Virus record (IMG/VR): IMGVR_UViG_3300025526_000005
Span: 1-40,770 of that record
Length of the DNA: 40,770 nucleotides
Origin: a virus
Direction: 5' to 3' (one strand)
Shown: positions 23,874 through 31,096 of the stretch, one piece after another
How positions within the stretch are numbered: position 1 is the first letter of the stretch
Layout of the letters: each line of letters opens with the position of its first letter
The notes under the pieces: model-generated
What the model was told of the DNA's origin: nothing
What the model saw: only the letters and a program-made list of their open reading frames with translations
The model's database searches: none
Translations under genes and position numbers: made by a program

Positions 23874-24179
23874 ATGCGAGAAGTTCTGATTGTGAACAGT
23901 TCGCAGACCACGACTGCCACGCGCTCCTTTACCCCCGAGGTTCCATCAGGCCGCGTTGGGGTTTCCATCCCTGGAACGAAGCGAGAGAAGCTCACCCCGC
24001 GCATTGCCGCAGGCCGCGCGGGTGTCAGTGTGTGGACGATTTACCGGCTGCTTCAGGCCGATCTCATCCAGGGCGAACGCCCCAGTGAAAAGAAGATTCT
24101 TATCTACGCCGACAGTCTTGATGCCCACCTGGTCGCCACGCGCGATCCCGAATTCTGGGAAACGCACCACTCAGCTTAG
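23874..24179 (+). CDS. Excisionase/AlpA-like HTH protein, candidate late activator
   Basis: 101 residues from ATG 23874 (an internal GTG at 23892 is possible). The C-terminal half is a helix-turn-helix of the HTH_17/excisionase type: LTPRIAAGRAGVSVWTIYRLL, then a wing with SEKKILIYADSLDAHL. The first ~40 residues are low-complexity. It is transcribed away from the late operon across the palindrome array and converges with 24176-24991 (stop codons overlap by 3 bases). It is a single gene of its own orientation between two minus-strand units. In Mu the late genes need Mor and C activators, and none is otherwise found here, so this protein is the best candidate; that role is inference. Confidence 0.75.
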   Translation: MREVLIVNSSQTTTATRSFTPEVPSGRVGVSIPGTKREKLTPRIAAGRAGVSVWTIYRLLQADLIQGERPSEKKILIYADSLDAHLVATRDPEFWETHHSA

Positions 24180-24991
24180 TGAGCTGATCTCTCTTCGTTT
24201 TTATCCGTGACTGAGATCGCGATGTTTACATTTGAAAGCAGCATATTTGTTCCCTGGACTGGCTCGGCCCACAGGTAATGCTCCTTGCCTCCGAAGAGAG
24301 TTCGCTCGCTTCTAACCACCAGCGTGGTTGGTTCACGCTTCGGAACCGTGATGGAAAAACGTCCATCCGCATCTGTTATGACTTGGTGAGTGGATCTGTA
24401 AAATTCGGGGTTATCGATCAACGTTCGAGCGCGAGACCGAAGGTCCTTCGATCGAGCAAGCGCGGCCTCACCTTCAGTTTCTACTCTTGCCAGGTCTTCC
24501 TTCGCGGATTGGTGTTGGCCGAAAAGTCGGTTCTGTTCTTTCGTCGCTTCTTCTAGCCTTTCAGCGCGAGCCCGATTCGTCTTTGCTGCCTGCGCTCGCC
24601 GATCTGCGGGCATGTAGCGCATCAACTCAGCACTCTCCTTTATCACCCGTTCAAGTCGCACAACGTCTTTGCGCTTCGCCTCGTACGCATTGACGGCTTC
24701 AGTCTCCGCCCGAGTGGCTGCATCCAGTCGCTCATTTGCCTTCCTGAGCGCACCGTTCGCTTCTGCTTGGATCACTTCATTTGAGGCTGCCAGGTTTGCT
24801 ACTTTACTAACCGCAGGGCCGCGGACTACTCGAACGACTGTCCCGCTCAGCCGAATTGTCTCCCGATCATTTCGGACAACGAACACCTGGCCTGCAACCG
24901 TAATCTCTTCGTTCTGTCGGTGCCACAGGTAGGCCAGCGCCAGAAGTCCAATAAGCAGGGTTGAAATCAGCGCCGTCCACATTGCCTTCAT
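24176..24991 (-). CDS. Membrane-anchored coiled-coil protein coupled to the repressor
   Basis: 271 residues, ATG overlapping the repressor stop by 4 bp, so made from the same mRNA in the lysogen. One N-terminal transmembrane helix (ALISTLLIGLLALAYLW, residues ~7-23) precedes a short beta part (ITVAGQVFVV...). A long helix of about 120 residues follows, rich in Ala/Glu/Arg (coiled coil, ~70-195), then a C-terminal small beta domain with TDADGRFSITVP, typical of carboxypeptidase-regulatory-like folds. The bulk is probably periplasmic. Expression with the repressor suggests a lysogen function such as superinfection exclusion; the sequence does not prove it. Confidence 0.75.
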   Translation of the reverse strand: MKAMWTALISTLLIGLLALAYLWHRQNEEITVAGQVFVVRNDRETIRLSGTVVRVVRGPAVSKVANLAASNEVIQAEANGALRKANERLDAATRAETEAVNAYEAKRKDVVRLERVIKESAELMRYMPADRRAQAAKTNRARAERLEEATKEQNRLFGQHQSAKEDLARVETEGEAALARSKDLRSRARTLIDNPEFYRSTHQVITDADGRFSITVPKREPTTLVVRSERTLFGGKEHYLWAEPVQGTNMLLSNVNIAISVTDKNEERSAH

Positions 24992-25656
24992 TTTCGTCCT
25001 CCACGTTTTAACGTCCTACGCGTCATCTGGTAAACCGGGTGAATAAAGCGAAACTCCGTTTTCTTCCGGTCGATGGCGGGATAGAGATTTGCGTTATAGC
25101 TTGTGAGTCGCACCTGGCCAGTGCTCGTTTCGTGATAGAGCTTGAACAACACTTCCCCCTTCTCAACGAGGCGCGCGACCACAATGTCGCCATTTTGCGG
25201 CTGCTCATTCGGGGCGATCACGATCCGGTCACCAGGTCGGAAGATCGGTTCCATCGAATCACCTTCGACAATCAGCGCATATTTGTTCGGGTCTCGGCAA
25301 TCGGTCTCGACATACTCATCCATGAATCCGCCCAAGTCGTCGTACACCGTACCGTAACCCGCACTCGCCCAACTGATCACCGGAGCTTGTTCCTTCACTG
25401 GCTCAATGGGCCGTAAGCCCCTCCCTGCCTTATCATTCATCACGTAGCTATCGGCAGGCTTTGTTTCCTTATTCAGCACGGCTAATCGCAAAAGCTGTAA
25501 AGTCTGGGCGCTAGGAGTGTTCTTCCCGCTGAGGATCTGACTCACCGCCGATCGGCTGAGCTTTAATTGCCGCGCCGTTTCTGCTGCGGTCCAACCGACC
25601 ACGCGCATCAACATTTCGAATTCTACCTGCTCTGGATTTAACGGCCGTGCTTTCAA
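24988..25656 (-). CDS. c: LexA/CI-type phage repressor (S24 autopeptidase)
   Basis: 222 residues from a TTG (GAAGGGG about five bases upstream; no ATG fits). The N-terminal helix-turn-helix is WTAAETARQLKLSRSAVSQILSG (residues 22-44). The C-terminal S24 peptidase has the Ala99-Gly100 cleavage site (WASAGYG), nucleophile Ser134 in EGDSMEP and Lys172 in VLFKLY. It should keep the prophage silent and cut itself when RecA is activated, so induction is probably SOS-linked. Mu's own c repressor is not of this type. The operators at 25679-25738 lie between it and the divergent early operon. Confidence 0.92.
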   Translation of the reverse strand: MKARPLNPEQVEFEMLMRVVGWTAAETARQLKLSRSAVSQILSGKNTPSAQTLQLLRLAVLNKETKPADSYVMNDKAGRGLRPIEPVKEQAPVISWASAGYGTVYDDLGGFMDEYVETDCRDPNKYALIVEGDSMEPIFRPGDRIVIAPNEQPQNGDIVVARLVEKGEVLFKLYHETSTGQVRLTSYNANLYPAIDRKKTEFRFIHPVYQMTRRTLKRGGRK

Positions 25657-25678
25657 AAACCCCTTCGGAAAGAAACTT

Positions 25679-25738
25679 GTTAATTGAATGAACTTTTCTC
25701 TTGCGTGTTCATTTGATTAACAATATCTGTTAATTAAC
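25679..25738. promoter_or_regulatory. Operator cluster of the repressor / early switch
   Basis: Three palindromic sites lie in the 95-bp gap between the divergent repressor and Ner-like genes: GTTAATTGAATGAAC (25679-25693), GTTCATTTGATTAAC (25707-25721) and GTTAATTAAC (25729-25738). The first two are mirror copies with half-sites GTTAAT and GTTCAT around a 3-base centre, 28 bp apart. The third is a perfect 10-bp palindrome of the same core. This is how a repressor/Cro-type switch is normally built. A weak rightward promoter (TTGATT, 17 bases, AACAAT, 25713-25741) would be covered by the sites. Confidence 0.8.
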
Positions 25739-25751
25739 AATTGGTTTACAG

Positions 25752-25928
25752 ATGGCCGCCGAAAGAATCAACGCCAAAAATCTTAAAGCCCGGTGCCGGG
25801 CTCGCGACCTGACCATCGTCGCTCTGGCTCGGCAGATCGGCCGCAGTCGTCAGGCTGTTTACTTCGCTGCGGAAAACCCGTCCCGCTATTCGCGAACCTA
25901 CCGGCTCATTCAGGAGGTGCTCTCATGA
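25752..25928 (+). CDS. Ner/Cro-like early regulator
   Basis: 58 residues, ATG at 25752, the first gene of the rightward operon. The sequence is almost all one helix-turn-helix (LTIVALARQIGRSRQAVYFA), ending in RTYRLIQEVLS. Size and position, divergent from the repressor across shared operators, match Ner of Mu or Cro of lambdoid phages, which shut off repressor and early transcription. Its TGA overlaps the next ATG (ATGA), so the two are translated together. Confidence 0.75.
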   Translation: MAAERINAKNLKARCRARDLTIVALARQIGRSRQAVYFAAENPSRYSRTYRLIQEVLS

Positions 25929-26161
25929 TTACCCCCACCGAAAGATTGATCGCTCACGTCGTATCCACTCTTCCCGACTCAATTGTCCATCGCCGAGAGA
26001 TCTTGGAGGATGCGATAGCCATCATGCCCGATGGGGCTGCACGCCAGCGTGTTGAGACCATGCTCGCCTATCTGCACTCGCACCAGCGGCAGCAAATGGA
26101 GTTTTCCCTTGTTGGGTCTGTTCCGCAGCCAAGCCGCAAAAAACCTTCAACCCGCAACTAG
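25925..26161 (+). CDS. Small early protein, unknown
   Basis: 78 residues; the ATG overlaps the stop of the Ner-like gene, which fixes the start (an upstream extension in the same frame lies inside that gene). Predicted mostly helical (RLIAHVVSTLPDSIVHRR, ARQRVETMLAYLHSHQRQ) with a Pro/Lys tail. No family is recognised. The first-operon place suggests a regulatory or DNA-transaction role. Confidence 0.7.
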   Translation: MITPTERLIAHVVSTLPDSIVHRREILEDAIAIMPDGAARQRVETMLAYLHSHQRQQMEFSLVGSVPQPSRKKPSTRN

Positions 26162-26175
26162 CAGAACCGCATTCA

Positions 26176-26976
26176 ATGCCCAACCCCACAGCCAAGCCCA
26201 AGTATCTGAAATCGCCTGTGCGCGACGTTGCGCCGGTCGCGCTCACGGTTCATCCGATCCTCAGGGATCATCCGCAATGGGATGATGAAGATCCGCAGTT
26301 CGACGCCTTTTGCCGCGATATCCATGAGTATGGGATCGATCAGCCGATCATTGTGGATAGCAAGGATCGCATCGTGGACGGTCGTCAGCGCTGGCGCGCC
26401 TCCAAGCGGCTCAAGCTGGAAACCGTTCCGATCCAAACCGTGTCGGATCAGGACATCGGCCGCCTGGTCATTCACTACATTCTGGCGCGACGCCATTACG
26501 CCAAAGGCGCGCTGGCTTATATGAGCCTCCCGCTCATTCATGACAACTATTCGACGGGCAGCCGTTCGTTGGAACTGGTCATTCAGGAGTTTGGTTTTTC
26601 GCCAACGCTTTATCGCCAGGCGGAAAAGGTGCGCGAGATCTTCGGGAGCGGCGAACTCGGCGAGCTGTATCGCAAGGAATGTGAGCCAAAGATTCTCTCG
26701 GGTGATAACAGCCTAGGCGATGCCATTGCCGGTTGGGCCGGGATGGTCTCGACCAAAGGGAAGAAGAAGGAAGTGCGCCAGGCGATCGATCTGTGGAAGC
26801 GCAGCTTCACCGAGCTGCAACGCCGCTTCTCCGCGTGGGACAATTTCGATCCCGAAACCAAGAACACCATCTCGGCCGGCCTCGTGCCCCTGGTCGAAAC
26901 CATGCCGCTGGAACTAATGCAAAAGCTCTCCAGCAAAATCGCGGCGGAACTCAAGAACCGGAAGGAGGCCAAGTGA
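26176..26976 (+). CDS. ParB/Srx-fold DNA-binding protein
   Basis: 266 residues, ATG start. Residues ~20-75 form a ParB N-terminal-like domain: QFDAFCRDIHEYGIDQPIIV then IVDGRQRWRASKRL, matching ParB box I/II where 'GERR(W/R)RA' binds CTP or nucleotide. The rest is helical (FGFSPTLYRQAEKVREIFG looks like a helix-turn-helix) with a C-terminal long helix. ParB-like proteins act in partition, transcription or as nucleases. Placement between the Ner-like gene and the transposase suggests regulation or a role in target/end DNA handling. Not part of the Mu gene set. Confidence 0.8.
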   Translation: MPNPTAKPKYLKSPVRDVAPVALTVHPILRDHPQWDDEDPQFDAFCRDIHEYGIDQPIIVDSKDRIVDGRQRWRASKRLKLETVPIQTVSDQDIGRLVIHYILARRHYAKGALAYMSLPLIHDNYSTGSRSLELVIQEFGFSPTLYRQAEKVREIFGSGELGELYRKECEPKILSGDNSLGDAIAGWAGMVSTKGKKKEVRQAIDLWKRSFTELQRRFSAWDNFDPETKNTISAGLVPLVETMPLELMQKLSSKIAAELKNRKEAK

Positions 26977-27452
26977 TTCAAGTGAAGACCGCGTTCGCAA
27001 AGGCTCTAGAGAATTTCGGGGACGCTATACGCGTGAGCCGACTGCGTGAGGAGGCACGCGTTATTCGCGCAGCACAAGACCCCACGGTTTCCAACGCAGA
27101 CTTTGTAGCTATTTACCTTGCGAGTTTTAATTGCCCCGAGCTCTCTTTTTCGCCCGCTTATTTAAGGCTTTCAAAGTGTGTGGGCCGAGGCGCTCACGCA
27201 AAAGTTTTGCGTCTTTCCCGACGTGCCCAAGCGCTTCTGAAAGGCAATCGATCAAGGCCTCGCATTTCAGATCGTAAAGCTCAATCGCTACGGAATGCTT
27301 ATGCAAATGCCCATCGACGCGAACCAACAGGCGATCGAGCTCCTGAACGAAGACTTCCAGGCGAACTATCTGTTCCTCCAGTGCAATTAGTCGATCAGCA
27401 ACGTCCTTCTCCATCCCGGAAACCTAGATCTTCCAGAATAACAGGGAAATGA
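26973..27452 (+). CDS. Doubtful ORF, only its first third looks coding
   Basis: A GTG overlaps the parB-like stop and has GGAGG five bases upstream, so initiation is plausible. The first ~55 residues (VKTAFAKALENFGDAIRVSR) look like a normal helical protein. From about 27127 onward the same bases read on the other strand give a convincing protein (27127-27414), and this frame becomes Arg/Pro/Ser-rich as shadows do. The real product may be short or degenerate. Confidence 0.3.
   Translation: MIQVKTAFAKALENFGDAIRVSRLREEARVIRAAQDPTVSNADFVAIYLASFNCPELSFSPAYLRLSKCVGRGAHAKVLRLSRRAQALLKGNRSRPRISDRKAQSLRNAYANAHRREPTGDRAPERRLPGELSVPPVQLVDQQRPSPSRKPRSSRITGK
27127..27414 (-). CDS. Coiled-coil protein encoded against the early operon
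   Basis: 95 residues, ATG start, on the minus strand within a plus-strand operon. The product has clean heptads (VADRLIALEEQIVRLEVFV, LDRLLVRVDGHLHKHSVAI), natural codon use and a basic C-terminal tail (KALNKRAKKRARGN), which argues that it is real. The overlapping plus-strand frame has shadow composition. No Shine-Dalgarno sequence is obvious. Expressed from the lysogen or late side, its mRNA would be antisense to the region before the transposase. Function unknown. Confidence 0.55.
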   Translation of the reverse strand: MEKDVADRLIALEEQIVRLEVFVQELDRLLVRVDGHLHKHSVAIELYDLKCEALIDCLSEALGHVGKDAKLLRERLGPHTLKALNKRAKKRARGN

Positions 27453-27520
27453 CTTTTATGACCGACCTCATCCAAGTTTCGCCGTCATTCACGAAGGAGG
27501 CCAAGGAGTCCATTCTATGA
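27449..27520 (+). CDS. Possible leader peptide coupled to the transposase
   Basis: A 23-residue frame (MTFMTDLIQVSPSFTKEAKE...) whose TGA overlaps the transposase ATG (ATGA). AGGGAA precedes its start and an AAGGAG lies inside it, eight to nine bases before the transposase ATG. Such a short coupled frame could tune transposase synthesis. It may equally be chance; nothing but spacing supports it. Confidence 0.3.
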   Translation: MTFMTDLIQVSPSFTKEAKESIL

Positions 27521-29625
27521 CGTTAACCAGCCCAGCAATTTGCCTTTCCGATCGGAGGGACGAGTTCCACGAGTCCCCAGAGTGCGAATCGCACAATCCC
27601 GCGCCGCGCGCGGCTCTCTCAAATTTCGTGTCCGGTATGGTGTCGGTATTAAGCTCCGACCAGGCCAGCAGTGTTAGCGAGATTAGGATCAGCGAGGGAT
27701 TGTCCGCCCTCGCCTCATTGGGTTCTGTTGCGCCGCATGAATCGCCGGATACGAATTCAATCATTGGGAGCGGTCAAGGGACCAGCTCCAACCAGGGGGC
27801 GGCCTACGACGAAACTGGCGTAGCGAACCGCCCCCCAATTTCCGAATCCTCATCCCTGCGCCTGGCGCGCAAACAAACGCTCTGGCATCGCTACCAAGAC
27901 CTCGTGGGGCAGGGGTTGAGCCAGGCGCAAGCCGCCACGCGTCTCGGCGCGTCCAACGCCATGCTCTCGCGCATGAGCGCGATCGTGCGCGAGCAGGGGA
28001 TCGAAGGCCTCGCCGACAAATACCACCAGAGCGGCCGCAAACCGAAACTCATTCTCACACCCGAAGAGGAAGCGCGGCTCCAGGCGCTCTTCCTGAAGAC
28101 CAATCGCCATGCCGAGGGCGGCTCCATGCAGACCGCTTGCAAGTTCTTTGCACTCGATCCGCAAACCCGCGAGGAAGTGAGCACCGCCATTCTTTCCCAG
28201 CAGGAGAAAGGGCTCCTGCCCATGTTCGCTATGAAATGCCTCCGGCAAATCACCAAAGCGCACTTTGCTGCTCATCGCAAGCCCGGCAAGCTCGCGGCGG
28301 ATCATTTCGCGGGCCGCGTCGGCGCATTCTCCAAGGATAAGTTTGAGCGCCGTCGCGCGGTCGAGTCCGACGATGCCACTCTCAACTTCCCGGCTTGGAT
28401 TCCCTGGCCGCAAGGGGGCGATCCGGTGAGCGACAAATACGGCGTAAAGCTGGGCCGCTGGCAATTCCTCCCGGCGATCGAAGCGGGCTGGTCGCAATAT
28501 TATCTCGGCTATTCCCTGGTCGCGCGCCCGCGCGGTTCCTACACGCAAGAGGATGTGCGCGGCGTGATCTCCATGGTCGCTCGCCACCACGGTTTGCCGG
28601 ATGAGTTTCGGTTCGAGCGCGGCATTTGGGAGAGCGATTCCGTGGTGGAATTACTCCGATCGCTCGGCGTGGAACTCAACACCGTTTGGCAATCGAACCA
28701 AAAGCCCTTCGTCGAAGGCGGGCTCTCCACACTCTGGACCTACCTGAGCATGGTCGATGGGCAAGTCGGCCGATTCCAGGGCGAAATGGAGAAGGCCAAC
28801 CTGGATGTGGAACGTTGCCGGGCGGGCCGACTCGATCCGCGCGAAGTCTTCCCGAGCCTCACCGCCACGCACGCCGCGCTCAAGGGCGCTCTGGCCATGC
28901 GCAATTCCGATCGGCGCCAGTCTAAAACGTACGGCTCCTGGATTCCCGAAGTGCGCTATCGCGAGCAGGCGCAGGAGAAGCCCTGGCGTCCGCTCCCGCC
29001 GGAATTGAATTATCTCTTCGCGCCGATCGTGCGCGAATGGACCGTGCAGAAAGGCACCGTGGGGAACAGCGTCTCCCTGACCGAAGATCTCAAGGCTCCC
29101 TTCTACTTTTTCCACGAAGAACTCTGGCGCTCGAACGGCCAGAAGGTGCGCGTCTATTTCGATCCGGCCGCGCCGCAATGCACCGCCACCATTGTGTGCG
29201 TCACCCCGCACCTCTGCTGGAAGCCCGGCCAGATCATGCATCAAGCAACTCTCCTGGGAGAAATCCCGCACTTCACCCGCGCAGCAATGGGATGGCAAGA
29301 CCCCGCCAGCACAATCACCCCAGCCCCTGGAATGCGCGGGCCTCTTTCCGCTGTCCGCCGCGAAGTCCGCGCGCTCGCTCCGGGCGGCCGCGTGATCAGC
29401 ACCGCCAGCGAAGAACGCGATGGCCACGGCACCGTGAACCGCATTGAGCATTCCTCCCCTGGCAAACCCTCGGAGGGACAATCTCCGCGAGTCCCACAAA
29501 TTAAAGCGCCCGCCCGCCCGCGCTCGACCGCGCCGATCGATCCGGACGAAGAAACCATTTCCCTTACTTCCACCGATCGCCATGCAGCGCTCGCGGAAGA
29601 CGACGAAGAAACCATCAACCTCTAA
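27517..29625 (+). CDS. muA: Mu-type DDE transposase (MuA homologue)
   Basis: 702 residues. Start ATG 27517 has AAGGAG at the right distance. Residues 1-110 are Ser-rich and disordered; the enhancer-binding domain of MuA is not recognisable. Residues ~115-180 form a helix-turn-helix (LSQAQAATRLGASNAMLSRM). The RNase H-like core follows, with first acid D285/D286 in ESDDATLNF, then FRFERGIWES where Glu367 stands at the second acid position, and the last acid Glu400 in KPFVEGG. A beta-barrel domain follows (~500-565). The acidic tail repeats DEETISL (678-683) and DEETINL (696-702). It binds the end repeats and joins phage ends to target DNA with MuB. Two palindromic elements lie in the N- and C-terminal disordered parts. 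Confidence 0.92.
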   Translation: MTLTSPAICLSDRRDEFHESPECESHNPAPRAALSNFVSGMVSVLSSDQASSVSEIRISEGLSALASLGSVAPHESPDTNSIIGSGQGTSSNQGAAYDETGVANRPPISESSSLRLARKQTLWHRYQDLVGQGLSQAQAATRLGASNAMLSRMSAIVREQGIEGLADKYHQSGRKPKLILTPEEEARLQALFLKTNRHAEGGSMQTACKFFALDPQTREEVSTAILSQQEKGLLPMFAMKCLRQITKAHFAAHRKPGKLAADHFAGRVGAFSKDKFERRRAVESDDATLNFPAWIPWPQGGDPVSDKYGVKLGRWQFLPAIEAGWSQYYLGYSLVARPRGSYTQEDVRGVISMVARHHGLPDEFRFERGIWESDSVVELLRSLGVELNTVWQSNQKPFVEGGLSTLWTYLSMVDGQVGRFQGEMEKANLDVERCRAGRLDPREVFPSLTATHAALKGALAMRNSDRRQSKTYGSWIPEVRYREQAQEKPWRPLPPELNYLFAPIVREWTVQKGTVGNSVSLTEDLKAPFYFFHEELWRSNGQKVRVYFDPAAPQCTATIVCVTPHLCWKPGQIMHQATLLGEIPHFTRAAMGWQDPASTITPAPGMRGPLSAVRREVRALAPGGRVISTASEERDGHGTVNRIEHSSPGKPSEGQSPRVPQIKAPARPRSTAPIDPDEETISLTSTDRHAALAEDDEETINL
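27554..27577 (+). repeat. Dispersed palindromic element, copy in muA 5' part
   Basis: Two mismatches to the family core; codes for RRDEFHESP in the disordered N-terminal part of the transposase, in a different frame from the other copies. Confidence 0.65.
29472..29495 (+). repeat. Dispersed palindromic element, copy in muA 3' part
   Basis: Two mismatches to the core; codes for EGQSPRVP in the disordered C-terminal part, the same frame as the gemA copy. Confidence 0.7.
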
Positions 29626-29630
29626 AAGCC

Positions 29631-30812
29631 ATGGAAGCAACCAACCGACTCAACACCAACGGCAGCCGCACGGAACGCGATCCCATTCTGGACGGGCCGG
29701 AGCCCGCGAGAGATTCCGAAGCCCCCGAGCCTCCGCGCAACTCTGCGGCCGTGAACGCGCACCAATCCCGCTGGCGCATTCCCGGAGATGTCATTGCCCG
29801 GACCTGCAAGGACCTGACCGAAGAGCAGCGGCACGCGATTAATTGGGCGCACTCCTATTGCCGCTCGAAGAACCTGAGTCACGAAGACCTGGCCAAGCAA
29901 CTGCGCAAAAGTCCGGATAGCGAAGAGACCTATTCCGGCGACAGCGTCTATCAAACGTTCACCGGCCGGCGTGATAACGTCGCGCCCCTCTGCCAGGCTA
30001 TTCACGTCTTGCGCCGCCGCGTCGAGGAAACCTGCGCGCGGGCGGGCGTGGCCTTTGTCGAAACGTCCCTCTCGAAAAAGATTTTCGCCCATTGCCGACG
30101 CACCTTCAATCGCAAGGCTATCACCTTCATCCTTGGCGCCACCCGCATTGGCAAGACTCGGACCCTGGAAGAATACGCGCGCCAGCACAATCACGGCGAA
30201 ACCAAAATGATCCGCCTGCCGAGCGGCGGGAGCATCCGCGTTTTCCTGGTCGAATGCGCGATCGTCCTCGGGATCTCCACACAGTGCAAAAGCTTCGAAT
30301 TGCGTCGCCGCATTTTCGAGTGCTTCGATGAGCGCACCCTCCTAATCGTCGATGAGTGCGAAGAGGGCATGGTCAATCAGGAGATCCTCAATTTCATCCG
30401 CGAGCTTTGGGATCGGCGCAAATGCGGTGTCGTCTTCAGCGGAGCCATGAACCTGCGCGATGCCCCGCGGAGCAGTTATAACATGAAGAAGCTTTGCGAG
30501 CGCGGCATTCGCCCCCTCATCCTGCCGTCCGTTCCGCCTGCGGGAGACCTCGATAAATTCGCCGAAGCCTTCGGGTTAACCCCCGCGCCGAACGTCGAGA
30601 AACGCTTCAAGTTCCGTGATGAAGATGGAGTCGAGGAGTCTCTCAAAGGCAACCCTCAGGAAATCCAGAATAAGGTCATCCGCGACCATAGCCTCGGCCG
30701 CTGGCTCGCCATCCTGGAAGACGCCGCTGACACCGCCAAGGAAAGCCAAAGCCACATCTCGTGGAACCGCGTCATTGTCGCCTACGAACTCTTCAGCAAG
30801 GGGGGCATGTGA
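29631..30812 (+). CDS. muB: MuB/TniB-type AAA+ target-DNA ATPase
   Basis: 393 residues, ATG five bases after the transposase stop. The first ~45 residues are acidic/Pro-rich. Residues 60-125 form a helical DNA-binding-type domain like that of MuB. The AAA+ core has Walker A GATRIGKT (169-176), Walker B LLIVDE (237-242) and sensor-1 region VVFSGAMN (267-274). The C-terminal helical part resembles MuB's. It should polymerise on target DNA, stimulate the transposase and give target immunity. Gene order A-B is as in Mu. Confidence 0.92.
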   Translation: MEATNRLNTNGSRTERDPILDGPEPARDSEAPEPPRNSAAVNAHQSRWRIPGDVIARTCKDLTEEQRHAINWAHSYCRSKNLSHEDLAKQLRKSPDSEETYSGDSVYQTFTGRRDNVAPLCQAIHVLRRRVEETCARAGVAFVETSLSKKIFAHCRRTFNRKAITFILGATRIGKTRTLEEYARQHNHGETKMIRLPSGGSIRVFLVECAIVLGISTQCKSFELRRRIFECFDERTLLIVDECEEGMVNQEILNFIRELWDRRKCGVVFSGAMNLRDAPRSSYNMKKLCERGIRPLILPSVPPAGDLDKFAEAFGLTPAPNVEKRFKFRDEDGVEESLKGNPQEIQNKVIRDHSLGRWLAILEDAADTAKESQSHISWNRVIVAYELFSKGGM

Positions 30813-31096
30813 TTAAGTGGAGCGCCAGAAAATCTGAACTCGTCACAATCAGGTCGATCGCACGTCGCGCCGAGAAACTCGCTGTCCAGGCCGAACTTGA
30901 TTGGACTCGAAGGGATTTCGAAATGGACGTCCATGCCTGCCATTGCAACGGCTGCCGCCTCGATCTAAAGAAGCTTCTCGCCGCTCCTGCACCTGATTTC
31001 GGCCACGACGTTCTAGGGATTCGTAGATTTTTGAATCGCCAAAACGGTCAGGTCGGCGGCCACTTTTTACCGCGCTGTGCCGCGCCTACCCTATGA
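30809..31096 (+). CDS. Small early protein with CHCNGC motif
   Basis: 95 residues from a GTG that overlaps the muB stop (GTGA) behind a G-run that serves as ribosome site. It starts IKWSARKSELVTIRS. Cysteines and histidines cluster in the middle (HACHCNGCRLDLKKLL), a possible metal site, with one more CA near the end. The C-terminus ends one base before the next ATG (overlap ATGA). Not recognised in Mu. Function unknown; zinc-binding is only suggested. Confidence 0.6.
   Translation: MIKWSARKSELVTIRSIARRAEKLAVQAELDWTRRDFEMDVHACHCNGCRLDLKKLLAAPAPDFGHDVLGIRRFLNRQNGQVGGHFLPRCAAPTL

Noticed and set aside
23677-23889. Possible plus-strand 70-residue frame in the control region
   Set aside because: It runs over palindromes 3 and 4, has no ribosome site, and its composition is not protein-like; the array explains the sequence better.
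28651-29640. Minus-strand open frame of 329 codons opposite muA
   Set aside because: Shadow of the transposase; no motif.
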